Assembly: GCF_000020565.1 (NCBI RefSeq)
Contig: NC_010830.1
Coordinates: 724,001-788,000, forward strand
From: Candidatus Amoebophilus asiaticus 5a2
GTDB taxonomy: Bacteria > Bacteroidota > Bacteroidia > Cytophagales > Amoebophilaceae
Direction of reading: 5' to 3'
Length of the DNA stretch: 64,000 nucleotides
The notes beneath the pieces were generated by a model, which was not told the DNA's origin, did no database searches, and saw only the letters and a list, made by a program, of their open reading frames with translations. Each line of letters begins with the position of its first letter. Position 1 is the stretch's first letter. This document shows, piece after piece, positions 7,750 to 17,270 of this stretch. The translations under genes were made by a program, and so were the position numbers.

Positions 7750-10344
7750 TTATTCGTTTAGCATCAAAGTCCTATTAATATCTCCATCTTTGACCACAAT
7801 TTTCCTTTCCTCATCAACCCTTGTTGGATTAGAAATATCTAAATTGGCAAATTCTCCTTGTAACTCGTCTGCATGTTCCTCAATATATATATCAACTGTT
7901 GCCTCGATATTTGCCTTCTTTTCTGAAGTATTGTAATGTTGATATTCCCATACTAACCATTTTCCCCAACCCCAGTTTCTGTCAGGATCAAGCCCAGAAA
8001 TTGCTCGGCGGTAAATTTCACGAAGTCTTTTAAGTTTTGCTTTGAAATCGGGATTTAAACTGGGCTTTTTTGCAGAGTCTATGAGATGCCAGTCGGCAAG
8101 TTCTTTTTCTGTTGTAGTCTCCTCATCATCCCAAGGATCATCGATCTCATCATTACTCTTTTCTGCATTTTCGTTCTCATCTGAACTTATTTGTCCTAGT
8201 GCTTTCATCCTGTCAAATGCAGCAGCAAAAACCTTTTGCATGTCATTTAGTGACTCGCTTCCTGAAGGCAATGAAGGTAGTAATGTAAATCTGGGTTTAA
8301 ATAAGCCTTTGTCTATATCGTCATGAATCTTACGCAATAATTTTTCTTCTTCACGATTTACGTTGGTGGTCTGATCTGCACGATTTCTTATGGCATCCAA
8401 CAGTGCTGTTTTACTCATTTCTGAAGGTTGTCCCCTAGGTATTACTACTCTTTTTGCTGTTGAACGTTTTGATTCCCTAAATTCCCTATCTCGCTGTTTG
8501 TCTTCTTGCAATAATTTATCTTCTTGTACCTTTGCTCTGGAAACTTCATCCATTATTTCATTATCTCTTTCATCCTCATCCTTGTCCTTGGCATCTTTTT
8601 TTTCTCCTTCTTCTCCTACCATAACTGATCGCCTTTTCTCTCGTGCTATTTCCTCACTTGTAGGAGAGTGGGGTGAAAGCACTTTGCCTGAAACTTGTTG
8701 AGATTGTCTTTGTTCATTTGTCCGCTTTAAGTCTTTTATTGCCTGAGATAGTAGCTGTTCACCTATTGGTTCATCTTGTGAATTTAGCCGCTCTTTCCCC
8801 TTGTCTTCTCTGGCTATTGGCCGGCTGCCACCTGCACTAGCAGGTTTCTGCTGAGTAGGAAATGTCGAAACAAGAGATGCTGGAGGAGGTGTTGGAGCAG
8901 GAGGCACCACCGAAGCAGAAGATGCTAACTGAATAGAGCTGTTAGATGTACTCGTGCTAGTTGAAGCATTATCTCCTGATATTTCAGATTCTTTTGTATT
9001 CTCTTCCTCACTAGGACCAGCTTCTGCTGCTCTAGCTAGTCTTTCTGCTTGTTCTTCTGCTTGTTTTAACCTTTCTTCTTCCACTTGTCTTAATCTTTCT
9101 GCTTCTTCTGCTTGTTTCAACTTTTCTTCTTTTTGTTTTAATCTTTCTGCTGCTTGTTGTAACCTTCCTTCTTCTTGTCTTAGTCTCTCTGCTGCTTGTT
9201 GTAACCTTCCTTCTTCTTGTCTTAGTCTTTCTGCTGCTTGTTGTAACCTTCCTTCTTCTTGCCTTATTCTTTCTTCTCCTGCTGCTCTTTCTGCTTCTTG
9301 TCTTAGTCTTTCTTCCTCTTGTGCTAATCTTTCTGACGCTTCTTCTTGCCTTAATCTCTCTGCTGCTTGTCTTCTTACTTTTTCTTTCTCTAATCTTTGT
9401 GCTTCAGCTTCTTCTTCTGTTACTGCTGCTGACTGTGGTTGCGGCTGTAAAATTGCTTTACTCCAAGTTAAACTTTTAACTATTTTTTTAGCACCACATA
9501 CTAGCTCTAAGGTAACTTCGGAAGCGCTATTATCACCTTCCTCGTCTAATTGCAAAATAGTGGAATATGGTGAAGCATTTTTATTCATTAAAAATGGCTC
9601 AATATTAGCTGATTCTCCATTTATTATCTTTTTTCCATTTAATGTAAAACTAGCACCCTGATGTTCTACCACTGTTGATGTTAATCTTATAAAAATATCT
9701 TCTAAGCTTATCTCATCCTTTCCAACGTTATTAATGAAAAAGCTTACTTGTTGATCATTGTGAAACTCTTTATTATTAGTCAAACCATAAAATGCACCAA
9801 AGCATATGCCAATTTCGCTTTCTGCTTTATTCCAAGTAACTTGCAAGGGACTTCCTTTAGATGTTCTCTTCTCTCCATCTACCTTAAAAAGTTCTATGAT
9901 TACTATTGTTTGTACTCTACTTGCATCTGGTTTAATAGTAAATTTCACCTCGCCTTTTTCATTGATAGCCTCTTCTACACCTAGTTCTGAAAAATTAAAA
10001 AAATGTGAGAGATTTTTGGTAAAATTTGCACTCGTTTCTTTTTCCCATTTTTCGTCTTTATAAGCTAAATAAGAAACCTTTCCTTGCTCAACGCTAACTT
10101 TTAATTCAAAATCTTTTAATAAAGTACGTAGTTTTTCATCCTCTTTTAAAAAGCTTAAATTAAATTCCTTCTGAGTTTCTCCAGTTAACGTCTTTTTGTC
10201 AACACTCATAACCAAGTCTCCATAAGCCTGAGGAATTGGCTCTTTACTACATCCTTCATCACAAGCGGCAACACTAATGATAAAAAGCATGATCACAATG
10301 CTACTCGTGTTGAATTTTCCTTTTATCTTTTTTACTAATGACAT
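7750..10344 (-). CDS. Large lipoprotein with tandem coiled-coil repeats
   Basis: 864 residues. A lipoprotein signal peptide ends at the lipobox SVAAC with C28. Residues about 40-290 look like two beta-rich domains, one around a predicted strand set ending in LQVTWNKAESEI and one ending in SLTWSKAI; these two ends resemble each other. Residues about 308-440 are an uninterrupted charged coiled coil built from AERLRQEEGRLQQA units, encoded by three nearly identical 42-bp tandem repeats at about 9149-9270. Next comes a Ser/Thr/Pro-rich segment (about 455-520), then a long charged region to the end with another helical part near 720-860. No enzyme motif is seen. Likely exposed at the outer membrane; role unknown. 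The repeats make length variation between strains likely. Confidence 0.8.
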   Translation of the reverse strand: MSLVKKIKGKFNTSSIVIMLFIISVAACDEGCSKEPIPQAYGDLVMSVDKKTLTGETQKEFNLSFLKEDEKLRTLLKDFELKVSVEQGKVSYLAYKDEKWEKETSANFTKNLSHFFNFSELGVEEAINEKGEVKFTIKPDASRVQTIVIIELFKVDGEKRTSKGSPLQVTWNKAESEIGICFGAFYGLTNNKEFHNDQQVSFFINNVGKDEISLEDIFIRLTSTVVEHQGASFTLNGKKIINGESANIEPFLMNKNASPYSTILQLDEEGDNSASEVTLELVCGAKKIVKSLTWSKAILQPQPQSAAVTEEEAEAQRLEKEKVRRQAAERLRQEEASERLAQEEERLRQEAERAAGEERIRQEEGRLQQAAERLRQEEGRLQQAAERLRQEEGRLQQAAERLKQKEEKLKQAEEAERLRQVEEERLKQAEEQAERLARAAEAGPSEEENTKESEISGDNASTSTSTSNSSIQLASSASVVPPAPTPPPASLVSTFPTQQKPASAGGSRPIAREDKGKERLNSQDEPIGEQLLSQAIKDLKRTNEQRQSQQVSGKVLSPHSPTSEEIAREKRRSVMVGEEGEKKDAKDKDEDERDNEIMDEVSRAKVQEDKLLQEDKQRDREFRESKRSTAKRVVIPRGQPSEMSKTALLDAIRNRADQTTNVNREEEKLLRKIHDDIDKGLFKPRFTLLPSLPSGSESLNDMQKVFAAAFDRMKALGQISSDENENAEKSNDEIDDPWDDEETTTEKELADWHLIDSAKKPSLNPDFKAKLKRLREIYRRAISGLDPDRNWGWGKWLVWEYQHYNTSEKKANIEATVDIYIEEHADELQGEFANLDISNPTRVDEERKIVVKDGDINRTLMLNE
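9149..9274. repeat. Three tandem 42-bp repeats
   Basis: The unit encodes RLQQAAERLRQEEG and occurs three times in the lipoprotein gene with only a few base changes. A unit of 14 codons keeps both frame and heptad register (two heptads), so gain or loss of units would only lengthen or shorten the coiled coil. Confidence 0.85.
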
Positions 10345-11478
10345 GATAATTAGATTTAGTGGGATTAAAAAAGCTATAATTGATACTTTAAGGATAATAT
10401 TTTATATAACGCCTTAGAGTCTAGTTCGTGATAACGTTATTTTGAAAAAAATATTTACGCAAAAGTAAAAAAAAATGTTTCACATTTAATGAGAATAGAA
10501 TAAAAGTTTTATTAAGTAATAATTACACCTTCTGTTTTTGTGTCTGTTTTGGTATAAACGGAAGTATTGTGGTGCCTGTTTTTATAGCCTGCATATAATA
10601 ATATAATAATTATTACTTTATTTCCATCTATGTCTGCTTTTTAAAGGTATAGGCATAGCCTTATGTATTGATGCTTCAGAGCAAAATTACCCAGCTCTTA
10701 CTTTCTTGAGATTAAACTTTTTTACTCTACAGCTACTGTCACAGTCCTATATTTTTTAGCTATAACTTTTTAATTTTTTAAAATCTAATTTGCTCGTTGT
10801 AATTTAGTTTCAATATTCTCATTCACATTTGCTATAACTATAGATAGAATTTTAAGGATAGTTCCCCCGCACAAGCCTCTTTGCATAAATAACTTAGAAA
10901 CTTAGTGTGGATGTGCTAGCACTTCTTTGTAATTAGCCGCAGAAGATAACAATGACCTCCACTACCTATATTAATACTATTTTTTCTTCTATTCCTCTGT
11001 ATATTAGTACTTATAGTAAGCCTTGCTTGGTAATTGGCTGAACATCAGTAACGGCAATAGAAGGAGGGAATTGATAATTATGAGGGTTATAGAAATGAGC
11101 TGCCTATTAAAAGGGTTTATATTATGGCAGTAACTTGTTTGAATGGATCTAGCCTCATATTGTCTTTATTAGCAGAAATCAAAGTGCTAATCCCAGGCAG
11201 TATATTATTACTTGCTAAATAGTGTGTGCTTAAATTTTAGGAATAGTTATCAGTTTTACTTTTGATAGCTTCCACAATAACGTAGATACATGTTATTCTT
11301 TTACTATTAAGCATAACAATACTATATAGAGCCAGCTTCACCTCACAGTGGTTTATTAAAATAGATTTGTTCTTATGTATATTTACTGAATCGTCTCCAC
11401 TTATGAAATTATATACATTTCTTATTGATGTTTATTATGGATAATTAGTGTTATATAAATAAACTAATGCTAGATTAT
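10345..11478. other. Gene-free stretch of about 1.1 kb
   Basis: I see no gene, tRNA or clear repeat on either strand: stops are dense in all frames and there is no sequence I recognise. It may be decayed former coding DNA between the lipoprotein gene and the ribosomal protein promoter. Confidence 0.5.
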
Positions 11479-11509
11479 TTTGTATAATACATACACATAG
11501 TTATCTTTG
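11479..11509 (+). promoter_or_regulatory. Bacteroidota promoter of rpmB
   Basis: TTTG at 11479-11482, 19 bases, then TATCTTTG at 11502-11509. This matches the TTTG-N19-TAnnTTTG housekeeping consensus of the phylum exactly. The rpmB start is 23 bases further on. Confidence 0.8.
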
Positions 11510-11532
11510 TAAGATTCAAATACTTCTTAAAG

Positions 11533-11784
11533 ATGTCAAAAGTTTGTGATATTACTGGGAAACGTCCACGTGTAGGTAACAAGGTTTCCCACGCCAATAA
11601 TAAAACTAAAAGAAGGTTTTACCCTAACCTTCAGTTTAAAAAGTTCTATGTACCTGAGACTAACAGCTGGATTGTGTTACGTGTTTCTACCTCTGTTATT
11701 CGGACGATCAATAAAAAAGGTATTTTAGAAGTGATCAAAGAAGCTCAAAGAAAAGGGACAATCAGTCAACTAATAGTAGGGTAA
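11533..11784 (+). CDS. rpmB: Ribosomal protein bL28
   Basis: 83 residues, the family's usual length. It starts MSKVCDITGKRP and has the conserved GNKVSHANNKTKRRFYPNLQ segment that contacts 23S rRNA. Only one cysteine of the zinc-type variant is present (C5), so this is the zinc-free form. First gene of an rpmB-rpmG-DUF4295 operon, an order common in Bacteroidota. Confidence 0.98.
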   Translation: MSKVCDITGKRPRVGNKVSHANNKTKRRFYPNLQFKKFYVPETNSWIVLRVSTSVIRTINKKGILEVIKEAQRKGTISQLIVG

Positions 11785-11820
11785 TAATTTAAGAACAGCG
11801 AAAAAGGATGCTAAAAAGTT

Positions 11821-12006
11821 ATGGCAAAACAAAAGGGAAATAGAATACAAGTAATTCTAGAATGCACAGAACACAGAAAAAGTGGTATGCCTGGCATATC
11901 TAGATATTCTACTGAAAAAAATAGAAAAAATACATCTGATAGGTTAGTGCTTAAAAAATATAACCCTATCCTTAAAAAATACACTTTACATAAAGAAATT
12001 AAATAA
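11821..12006 (+). CDS. rpmG: Ribosomal protein bL33
   Basis: 61 residues. [19 protein letters not shown] at the N-terminus and [21 protein letters not shown] at the C-terminus are typical of bL33. C15 is present, but the paired CxxC ribbons of the zinc form are missing. It lies 36 bases after rpmB and 5 bases before the DUF4295 gene. Confidence 0.97.
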   Translation: MAKQKGNRIQVILECTEHRKSGMPGISRYSTEKNRKNTSDRLVLKKYNPILKKYTLHKEIK

Positions 12007-12011
12007 CTATT

Positions 12012-12179
12012 ATGGCTAAAAAAGTAGTAGCAACTCTTCGTAAAGCAGGCAGTAGTAAAAACTTGGCTAAATTTATTACTTGTGTTAAATCACCTAAGAC
12101 CAAGGCATATACATTTAAAGAAGAAATTGTAACATTAGACCAAGCGAAAGATTTGCTTGAAGGAAATAAGATTTCATAA
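12012..12179 (+). CDS. DUF4295 family small basic ribosome-associated protein
   Basis: 55 residues: starts MAKKVVATLRKAGSSKNLAK and ends DLLEGNKIS. This small, lysine-rich protein always accompanies rpmG in Bacteroidota and belongs to DUF4295. A cryo-EM study of the Flavobacterium johnsoniae ribosome described a new phylum-specific protein called bL38; I believe, but am not certain, that it is this family. Five bases separate it from rpmG, so it is in the same operon. Confidence 0.88.
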   Translation: MAKKVVATLRKAGSSKNLAKFITCVKSPKTKAYTFKEEIVTLDQAKDLLEGNKIS

Positions 12180-12213
12180 TCTACTTATATCTTTTTAATT
12201 CGCTTCATAAATT

Positions 12214-12248
12214 GGCTACAAAATGCCTGAATAAGGTTTTTTGTAGCC
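12214..12248 (+). terminator. Hairpin downstream of the rpmB operon
   Basis: GGCTACAAAA at 12214-12223 is perfectly complementary to TTTTGTAGCC at 12239-12248, followed by TTATTTTAT. It sits 34 bases after the DUF4295 stop and separates that operon from ftsY, which starts 230 bases later. Confidence 0.6.
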
Positions 12249-12478
12249 TTATTTTATATATACTTATCCTCTTAGCTTTATATAAGCATACATATATTTA
12301 AAGACTAAGCCTTATGAGGTTAGTTGTAATATTTATAGGTTAACCATTTGTAGAAATTATAACATTTAAATTATTCTTTTAAGTACCTAAAAATAAAGTA
12401 ATCATACTATATCTATTTAAATATAAAAAACTACATTTATAGGTACTATTTATTAACCTATTAAACTAACTATACTTG

Positions 12479-13414
12479 ATGGGTATTTTTAATTTCTTTT
12501 CTAAGAAAAGCAAAGAGAAACTTGATAAAGCTTTAACGCCAACCAAAACCTCATTTTGGAATAATTTTAATAAGGTACTTGTAGGAAAGTCAACTGTAGA
12601 TGATGAAATATTAGACAGATTAGAGGAGCTATTGCTTACTGCCGATATAGGGATAGATACCACCTTAAAAATTATAGATCTTTTGGAAATGCGTGTAGCG
12701 CGCGATAAATATTTAAATGTTGCTGAATTAGAAAGCATTCTTCGTGAAGAAATAGAGTCCTTAATTACCATACTCAATCAGGCAGAACAAAATACTGCTT
12801 TGCCGCACATAATTTTGATAGTAGGCATCAATGGAGTAGGTAAAACAACTACCATTGGTAAATTAGCAGCACTTTACAAACAAGCGGGTAAAAAGGTTAT
12901 TTTGGGTGCTGCAGATACTTTTAGAGCTGCTGCCATAGAACAGCTCAAAATGTGGGGCGAGCGTGTAGGCGTTCCAGTAGTTGCACATTCTATGCATACC
13001 GATCCTTCTGCTGTAGCGTACGACACAGTACAAAAAGCTATACAAGAACAGGCAGATGTAGCTATTATTGATACAGCCGGCAGGTTACATACAAAAGTAA
13101 ATTTAATGAATGAGTTGTCTAAAATAAGGCGTACTATAGAAAAACTAATGCCTGCAGCGCCACATGAGATATTATTAGTATTAGATGCTACAACAGGGCA
13201 AAATGCATTTATACAAACAAAAGCATTTACAGAAGCTACTGCTGTAAATGGTCTAGTAGTTACTAAACTAGATGGTACAGCCAAAGGAGGTGTAGTAATT
13301 GGTATTATTGATCAGTTTCATGTTCCAGTAAAGTATATAGGAGTAGGGGAGCAAATAGACGATTTACAGTTGTTTGATGAGAAAGAATTTGTAGAAACGC
13401 TGTTTAAACAGTAA
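12479..13414 (+). CDS. ftsY: Signal recognition particle receptor FtsY
   Basis: 311 residues from the ATG at 12479; the TTG just before it gives only one more residue and is unlikely. It has the helical N domain (about 1-100) and the SRP-type GTPase domain with GINGVGKTT at 116-124, DTFRAAA, DTAGR and TKLDGTAKGG. The acidic A domain of E. coli FtsY is absent, as usual in this phylum. It docks ribosome-SRP complexes at the inner membrane. The position after the rpmB operon is conserved in Bacteroidota. Confidence 0.97.
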   Translation: MGIFNFFSKKSKEKLDKALTPTKTSFWNNFNKVLVGKSTVDDEILDRLEELLLTADIGIDTTLKIIDLLEMRVARDKYLNVAELESILREEIESLITILNQAEQNTALPHIILIVGINGVGKTTTIGKLAALYKQAGKKVILGAADTFRAAAIEQLKMWGERVGVPVVAHSMHTDPSAVAYDTVQKAIQEQADVAIIDTAGRLHTKVNLMNELSKIRRTIEKLMPAAPHEILLVLDATTGQNAFIQTKAFTEATAVNGLVVTKLDGTAKGGVVIGIIDQFHVPVKYIGVGEQIDDLQLFDEKEFVETLFKQ

Positions 13415-13436
13415 GGTAAAAATTTAAATATGCACT

Positions 13437-13605
13437 ATTAATTGTCAATTGAATTTAATAGAGCGGCTGCGAAAAGAAGACTCCCGGAAAAAGTGAAGGT
13501 ATATTATATATAATTAAAGGAAACCTAAGTATCAAAACAGTAGGCATCCACGTATGTATACCCCATTAGAAATACCTAAAAAGCATATTTCAATTGACAA
13601 CTAAC
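13437..13605. repeat. Short inverted-repeat element (MITE-like) with an IS-end-like segment
   Basis: TTAATTGTCAATTGAA near 13438-13453 and its near-exact inverse at about 13588-13604 flank some 135 bases. Just inside the left arm, 13460-13480 reads AGAGCGGCTGCGAAAAGA, very close to the terminal inverted repeat of the two IS copies in this window. No gene inside. It may be a small non-autonomous element or a remnant left by one. Confidence 0.45.
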
Positions 13606-14126
13606 CAGTAAATTTATACTCTTTATAGTTGGTATATATACGCCTTTTATGCTTGGTAGCTAGTTGTATTTATATATAAGCGCTTCTTTTAGCTAAAAAC
13701 AGAAACTCTATTTTGAATAAGTATGAAAACTTATACACAAAATGTGTATTTGAAATGTAAAAAATAAGTTTAGGTGCTGAAAGTTAGTTTATCTAATAAG
13801 AGAGCCGGTGCAAAACGGCAAATAGTCAGCTTTCTAATTATATTTCTTCTGGTTAAAATTTTATTTCGCGGTATACCTAATTAGATATTTTGCAGTAGGT
13901 GAGTAGTATATCCCTATTTAGCAAGGGTAACTTTACTCTATCAAATCCGAACATTTAGTATGCACCTATGAGCTTGCTAAAGTCAGGCATTGTGTATCCT
14001 TACTATGATCAAACAATATTTAAATTGTCAAATAAGTAACAAGTAACTATAAACCACATAATATGTGGAAAGCGTATGCCTTATAATGGATTACCAGGAT
14101 TATTTTTAAAAATTTAAACCTAATTT
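13606..14126. other. Gene-free stretch
   Basis: About 520 bases with stops in every frame and no recognised element, between the inverted-repeat element and the end of the ankyrin gene. Confidence 0.45.
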
Positions 14127-15385
14127 TTAAAAAGTTGGGGGTTGGGGTGCTACAACCATATACTGATTGTCTACTGCATTTAAGACAATAGGTTTAAATG
14201 GTCCTTTTAGTATTTTTGCCATTTCAAAATGTCCTTGTTTATCAGCTAAGTCTATTGGTGTATTGCCATTTCTATCCTTAACATTCACATTAGCTCCATT
14301 GTTGATTAATAAATAAGCTAGCCTAGTATCGTTATTTTCAGCAGCAAAATGTAGAAGAGTAGGATATATGTTATTGCTTCTTTGTATATCAATAAGGCAT
14401 TTCATCTTTTCTGTTAAGGTTGCACCCTGCTCTATTAAAAAGTCAACAACTTCTGAATATCCATTCACAATAGCTAAGCTGAGTGGTGTGCTAGTATTAT
14501 AATAAGTGCTACTTTTAGCCTCTAAGTCAGCACCATTTTGTACTAGCAATTTTACCATTGCCAAACAACCGTTCCTAGCAGCAAAATGAAGTGGTGTAAA
14601 ATCCCAATAATTTTTAGAATTAACATTCAATCGCTTGCCTAATATAAGCAATTGAGCCATTTCTGTGTCCTTATTTTGTACAGCTACATGCAATAGCGCA
14701 TTACCTCGATTAATGCTTGAAGTATTAAACTGATTGTCAATATCTAGCACCCTTAAGCTGGCGCCATGTTCTATCAAACTTTTTGCAATTTTTGCATGCC
14801 CTTTGTTGACAGCTAATTGTAAAGGAGTACTACCTGAAACTTTCTCTAGAATAACATGTCCTTCGTATGTGCGTGGAATAACTTTTATATTTTTAACATC
14901 CCTTTTAAAACCTCGTCCTAGTAAAAAATCGACTATTTCTAAAGATCCTCCCTTAACAGCATGATGCAGAATGTTGTTGTCTTTTTTATCTGTACTTCTG
15001 TAATCAGTTCTTTTTTCTATTAAGAAACGGACCACTTCCATATATCCATTTCGAGCAGCTAGATGAACTGTCATCATGCCATCATTATTGATAGTATCCA
15101 TAGTTATGCCTTTGCTTACCAATAATTTTACCACATCTAAATATCCACTTTTAGCAGCAAGATGAAGTGCAGTATTACCATCTTGATTCTTTGCTTTTAA
15201 ATTAGCCCTGTTTCCTATTAAAAGCGCTACTATTCTTAAATATCCATTCGCAGCAGCTAAATGGAGTGGTGTATTTGCATGGGCATCTACAGTACTTATA
15301 TTGCCTTCTGTTTTGAGTAATGATTCAACATTCTCATTGGCTTGTATAATAAGTTTATTCTTAATGTCTTTAAGAATTAGAGATT

Positions 15386-16371
15386 AGAACTGCTGCGAAA
15401 AAGATTGACAAAGAAGATAAAAAGGGTTAAGATGTAATTCTTATTATATAAAAGGAATAAGTATGCATTTAACCTACGCGAGGATAAGCAAACATCCCTA
15501 TAACTTTATAAGAATAACTGGCTTGAGACTAGAAACCTTTGAGCAATTAGTTTTAAAAGTAAGGCCTCTCTTTGAAGAGTTAGAATCGAGCAAGCTGCGC
15601 CATGGTAGGATGAGTCATTTACCTACCATGGAAGATAAATTGCTCTGTGTACTCATGTATTATCGCACTTATATTAGCCATGTGTTTTTAGGCTATTTGT
15701 TTAACTTACACAACGCTAACATATGCCGCTTGTTAAGAAAAATGGAGCCATTACTAGCTAAGAAGATTAGCATTAAAAAAGATCGCAGCTTAACCTCAGA
15801 AAAGGTATTGCGCATATTAGCAGATGTGAGCGAGCAGCCTACACAAAGACCTACTAAGAAGCAAAAGAAATCATATTCAGGCAAGAAAAAGCGACATACT
15901 ATAAAAACAGAGATAGTGATAAGAGAAGATGGAAAGATACTCTCTGTATCCAAATCCCATAAAGGAAGAGTGCATGACTTTAAAATCCGTAAAGGAGAAA
16001 AACTCTTACCTAAAGAAAGCTTAAAGCTAGCAGATAGTGGCTATCAAGGCTGGCAAAAACTACAGAGCAATGTCATGATTCCCTATAAAAAGAGCCGTAA
16101 GCGGCCATTAACCAAGGAGCAGAAAGAACATAACAGAAAGCTATCCTCCATACGCATGAAGGTAGAGCATAAGATAAGAGAGATCAAGGTGTTTAAGATT
16201 ATGTCAGAAGTTTACCGTAACTTTCAGAAGAAATATAACCTGCGCTTTAATATTATAGCGGGTATGATAAACTTCAAGCATGCTTTTTAACAAATAGCGT
16301 CGCTACTGGCAAGATCCTCTCTCTGTTTTATTCAAATTCCTACTCTATTTTATCTCTTTCGCAGCAGCTCT
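15386..16371 (+). mobile_element. IS5-like insertion sequence (ISL2-type), copy 1
   Basis: 986 bases with terminal inverted repeats of about 20 bp: left AGAACTGCTGCGAAAAAGAT, right (inverted) AGAGCTGCTGCGAAAGAGAT, two mismatches. A 3-bp target duplication ATT flanks it (15383-15385 and 16372-16374). IS5-family elements of the ISL2 group duplicate 3 bp of the form ANT, which fits. It carries one transposase gene and interrupts the ankyrin lipoprotein gene. Confidence 0.9.
15463..16290 (+). CDS. IS5-family DDE transposase (copy 1)
   Basis: 275 residues, intact. The N-terminal half is a helix-turn-helix region of the HTH_Tnp_4 type (about 45-100). The DDE_Tnp_4 catalytic domain has D121 (in ILADVSEQPTQRP), the family's YSGKKKRHTIKT segment, D191 (LADSGYQGW) and E235 (RMKVEHKIREIK). 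It differs from the copy at 29613 at about two dozen of 275 positions by my count, so the two copies did not arise from each other very recently. Confidence 0.92.
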   Translation: MHLTYARISKHPYNFIRITGLRLETFEQLVLKVRPLFEELESSKLRHGRMSHLPTMEDKLLCVLMYYRTYISHVFLGYLFNLHNANICRLLRKMEPLLAKKISIKKDRSLTSEKVLRILADVSEQPTQRPTKKQKKSYSGKKKRHTIKTEIVIREDGKILSVSKSHKGRVHDFKIRKGEKLLPKESLKLADSGYQGWQKLQSNVMIPYKKSRKRPLTKEQKEHNRKLSSIRMKVEHKIREIKVFKIMSEVYRNFQKKYNLRFNIIAGMINFKHAF

Positions 16372-16939
16372 ATTGTAATTTGCCGTCGTTAAGATGATCA
16401 ATATCATTAATACGAATATGGTTAAGCTTGGTTGCTACTAGATGCTCGGTTAATTCCATATTAGGATGATTGATAGCCATGTGTAAGGGGCTATCCCTTT
16501 GCTCAATCTTGCTATAGATGTTAGCACTTCTAGTCTTCTCTTCTTTTTCTTCCTGTTCTTCTCCCTGTTTTTCTTTGCCTTTTTCTTCCTTGATTTTTGA
16601 AAAGGATCTGTGCTGAGTTGTACTAGTATCTGAAGTATTTCCAGCCGTTATTATAGGAGATAGGCTTACATCTGGAAAAGCGTTTGTAGAAGGAATAGCA
16701 ACAGTATTTAAATGATAATTAGCTGCTATATACTCTTCTAATTTAATCAAATCCCCTTTTTCAAATCCTGCTAAAGGTTCGATAGTGAGAAGGTGTTTTT
16801 TTGCTTTCTCTTGAGCAAGCTCTTCCCTTTTTCTTCTTTCAACCTCACTCTCTTCTCCGAATAAACAACCTTCTAAGGAAAACGAGATTAATAATAAATA
16901 GAAGGATGTCTGATAGACTTTATAAATTCTTAAATTCAT

Positions 16940-17270
16940 ATTGAAAGATGTTAAAAGGCATAAATTCAACTCTCTACCGTAAAATACATAACCTACCACT
17001 GCCAGAAGTAAATTTAGGAAAATTATTATAAAATCATACGGTGAATTATGATTTAGAGAATTATAGCTTGGATTATAATATGTTTAAAGATTCAAATCCT
17101 TTGCCGAGTATCATAAATGTAGGTGCGAAAGCTATACTTTAAGTTTATGTTATACCCAATCTCTTTATCATATATATGAAGAAAGATCTGTTCACTTTCA
17201 AAAATATAATATAGATGTATCTACTTTATAAATAGAATTGTGAATTAGATAGCAGACATAGATATCTAAG
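16940..17270. other. Intergenic stretch
   Basis: About 330 AT-rich bases between the ankyrin gene start and the end of gatB. It must hold the promoter of the ankyrin gene, but I see no TAnnTTTG match. No gene seen. Confidence 0.4.

Larger units (their letters stand above)
14127..16939 (-). pseudogene. Ankyrin-repeat lipoprotein gene split by an insertion sequence
   Basis: The 5' part runs from the ATG at 16939 to the IS junction at 16372. It encodes a lipoprotein signal (lipobox SLEGC, C25), a charged linker and the start of a repeat region (SPLHMAINHPNMELTEHL). The IS creates a TAG stop at the junction. The 3' part, 15383 to 14127, has no ATG at its head but encodes about ten ankyrin repeats (NTPLHLAAANGYL, NTALHLAAKSGYL and so on) and a normal stop. 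Deleting the IS and one ATT copy joins the halves in frame (GKLQ then SLILKD), giving a protein of about 607 residues. An upstream GTG-type start at 16999 is less likely because it precedes the signal peptide. Ankyrin proteins of amoeba symbionts are thought to bind host proteins. Probably inactive now, although the 3' half could be expressed from an internal start. Confidence 0.85.

Noticed and set aside
8954-9661. Long open frame on the plus strand, Ser/Cys/Leu-rich
   Set aside because: It is the antisense of the coiled-coil repeats of the lipoprotein gene; its composition simply mirrors Glu/Gln/Arg codons.
17080-17110. T-loop-like GATTCAAATCC
   Set aside because: No acceptor, D or anticodon stems can be folded around it.
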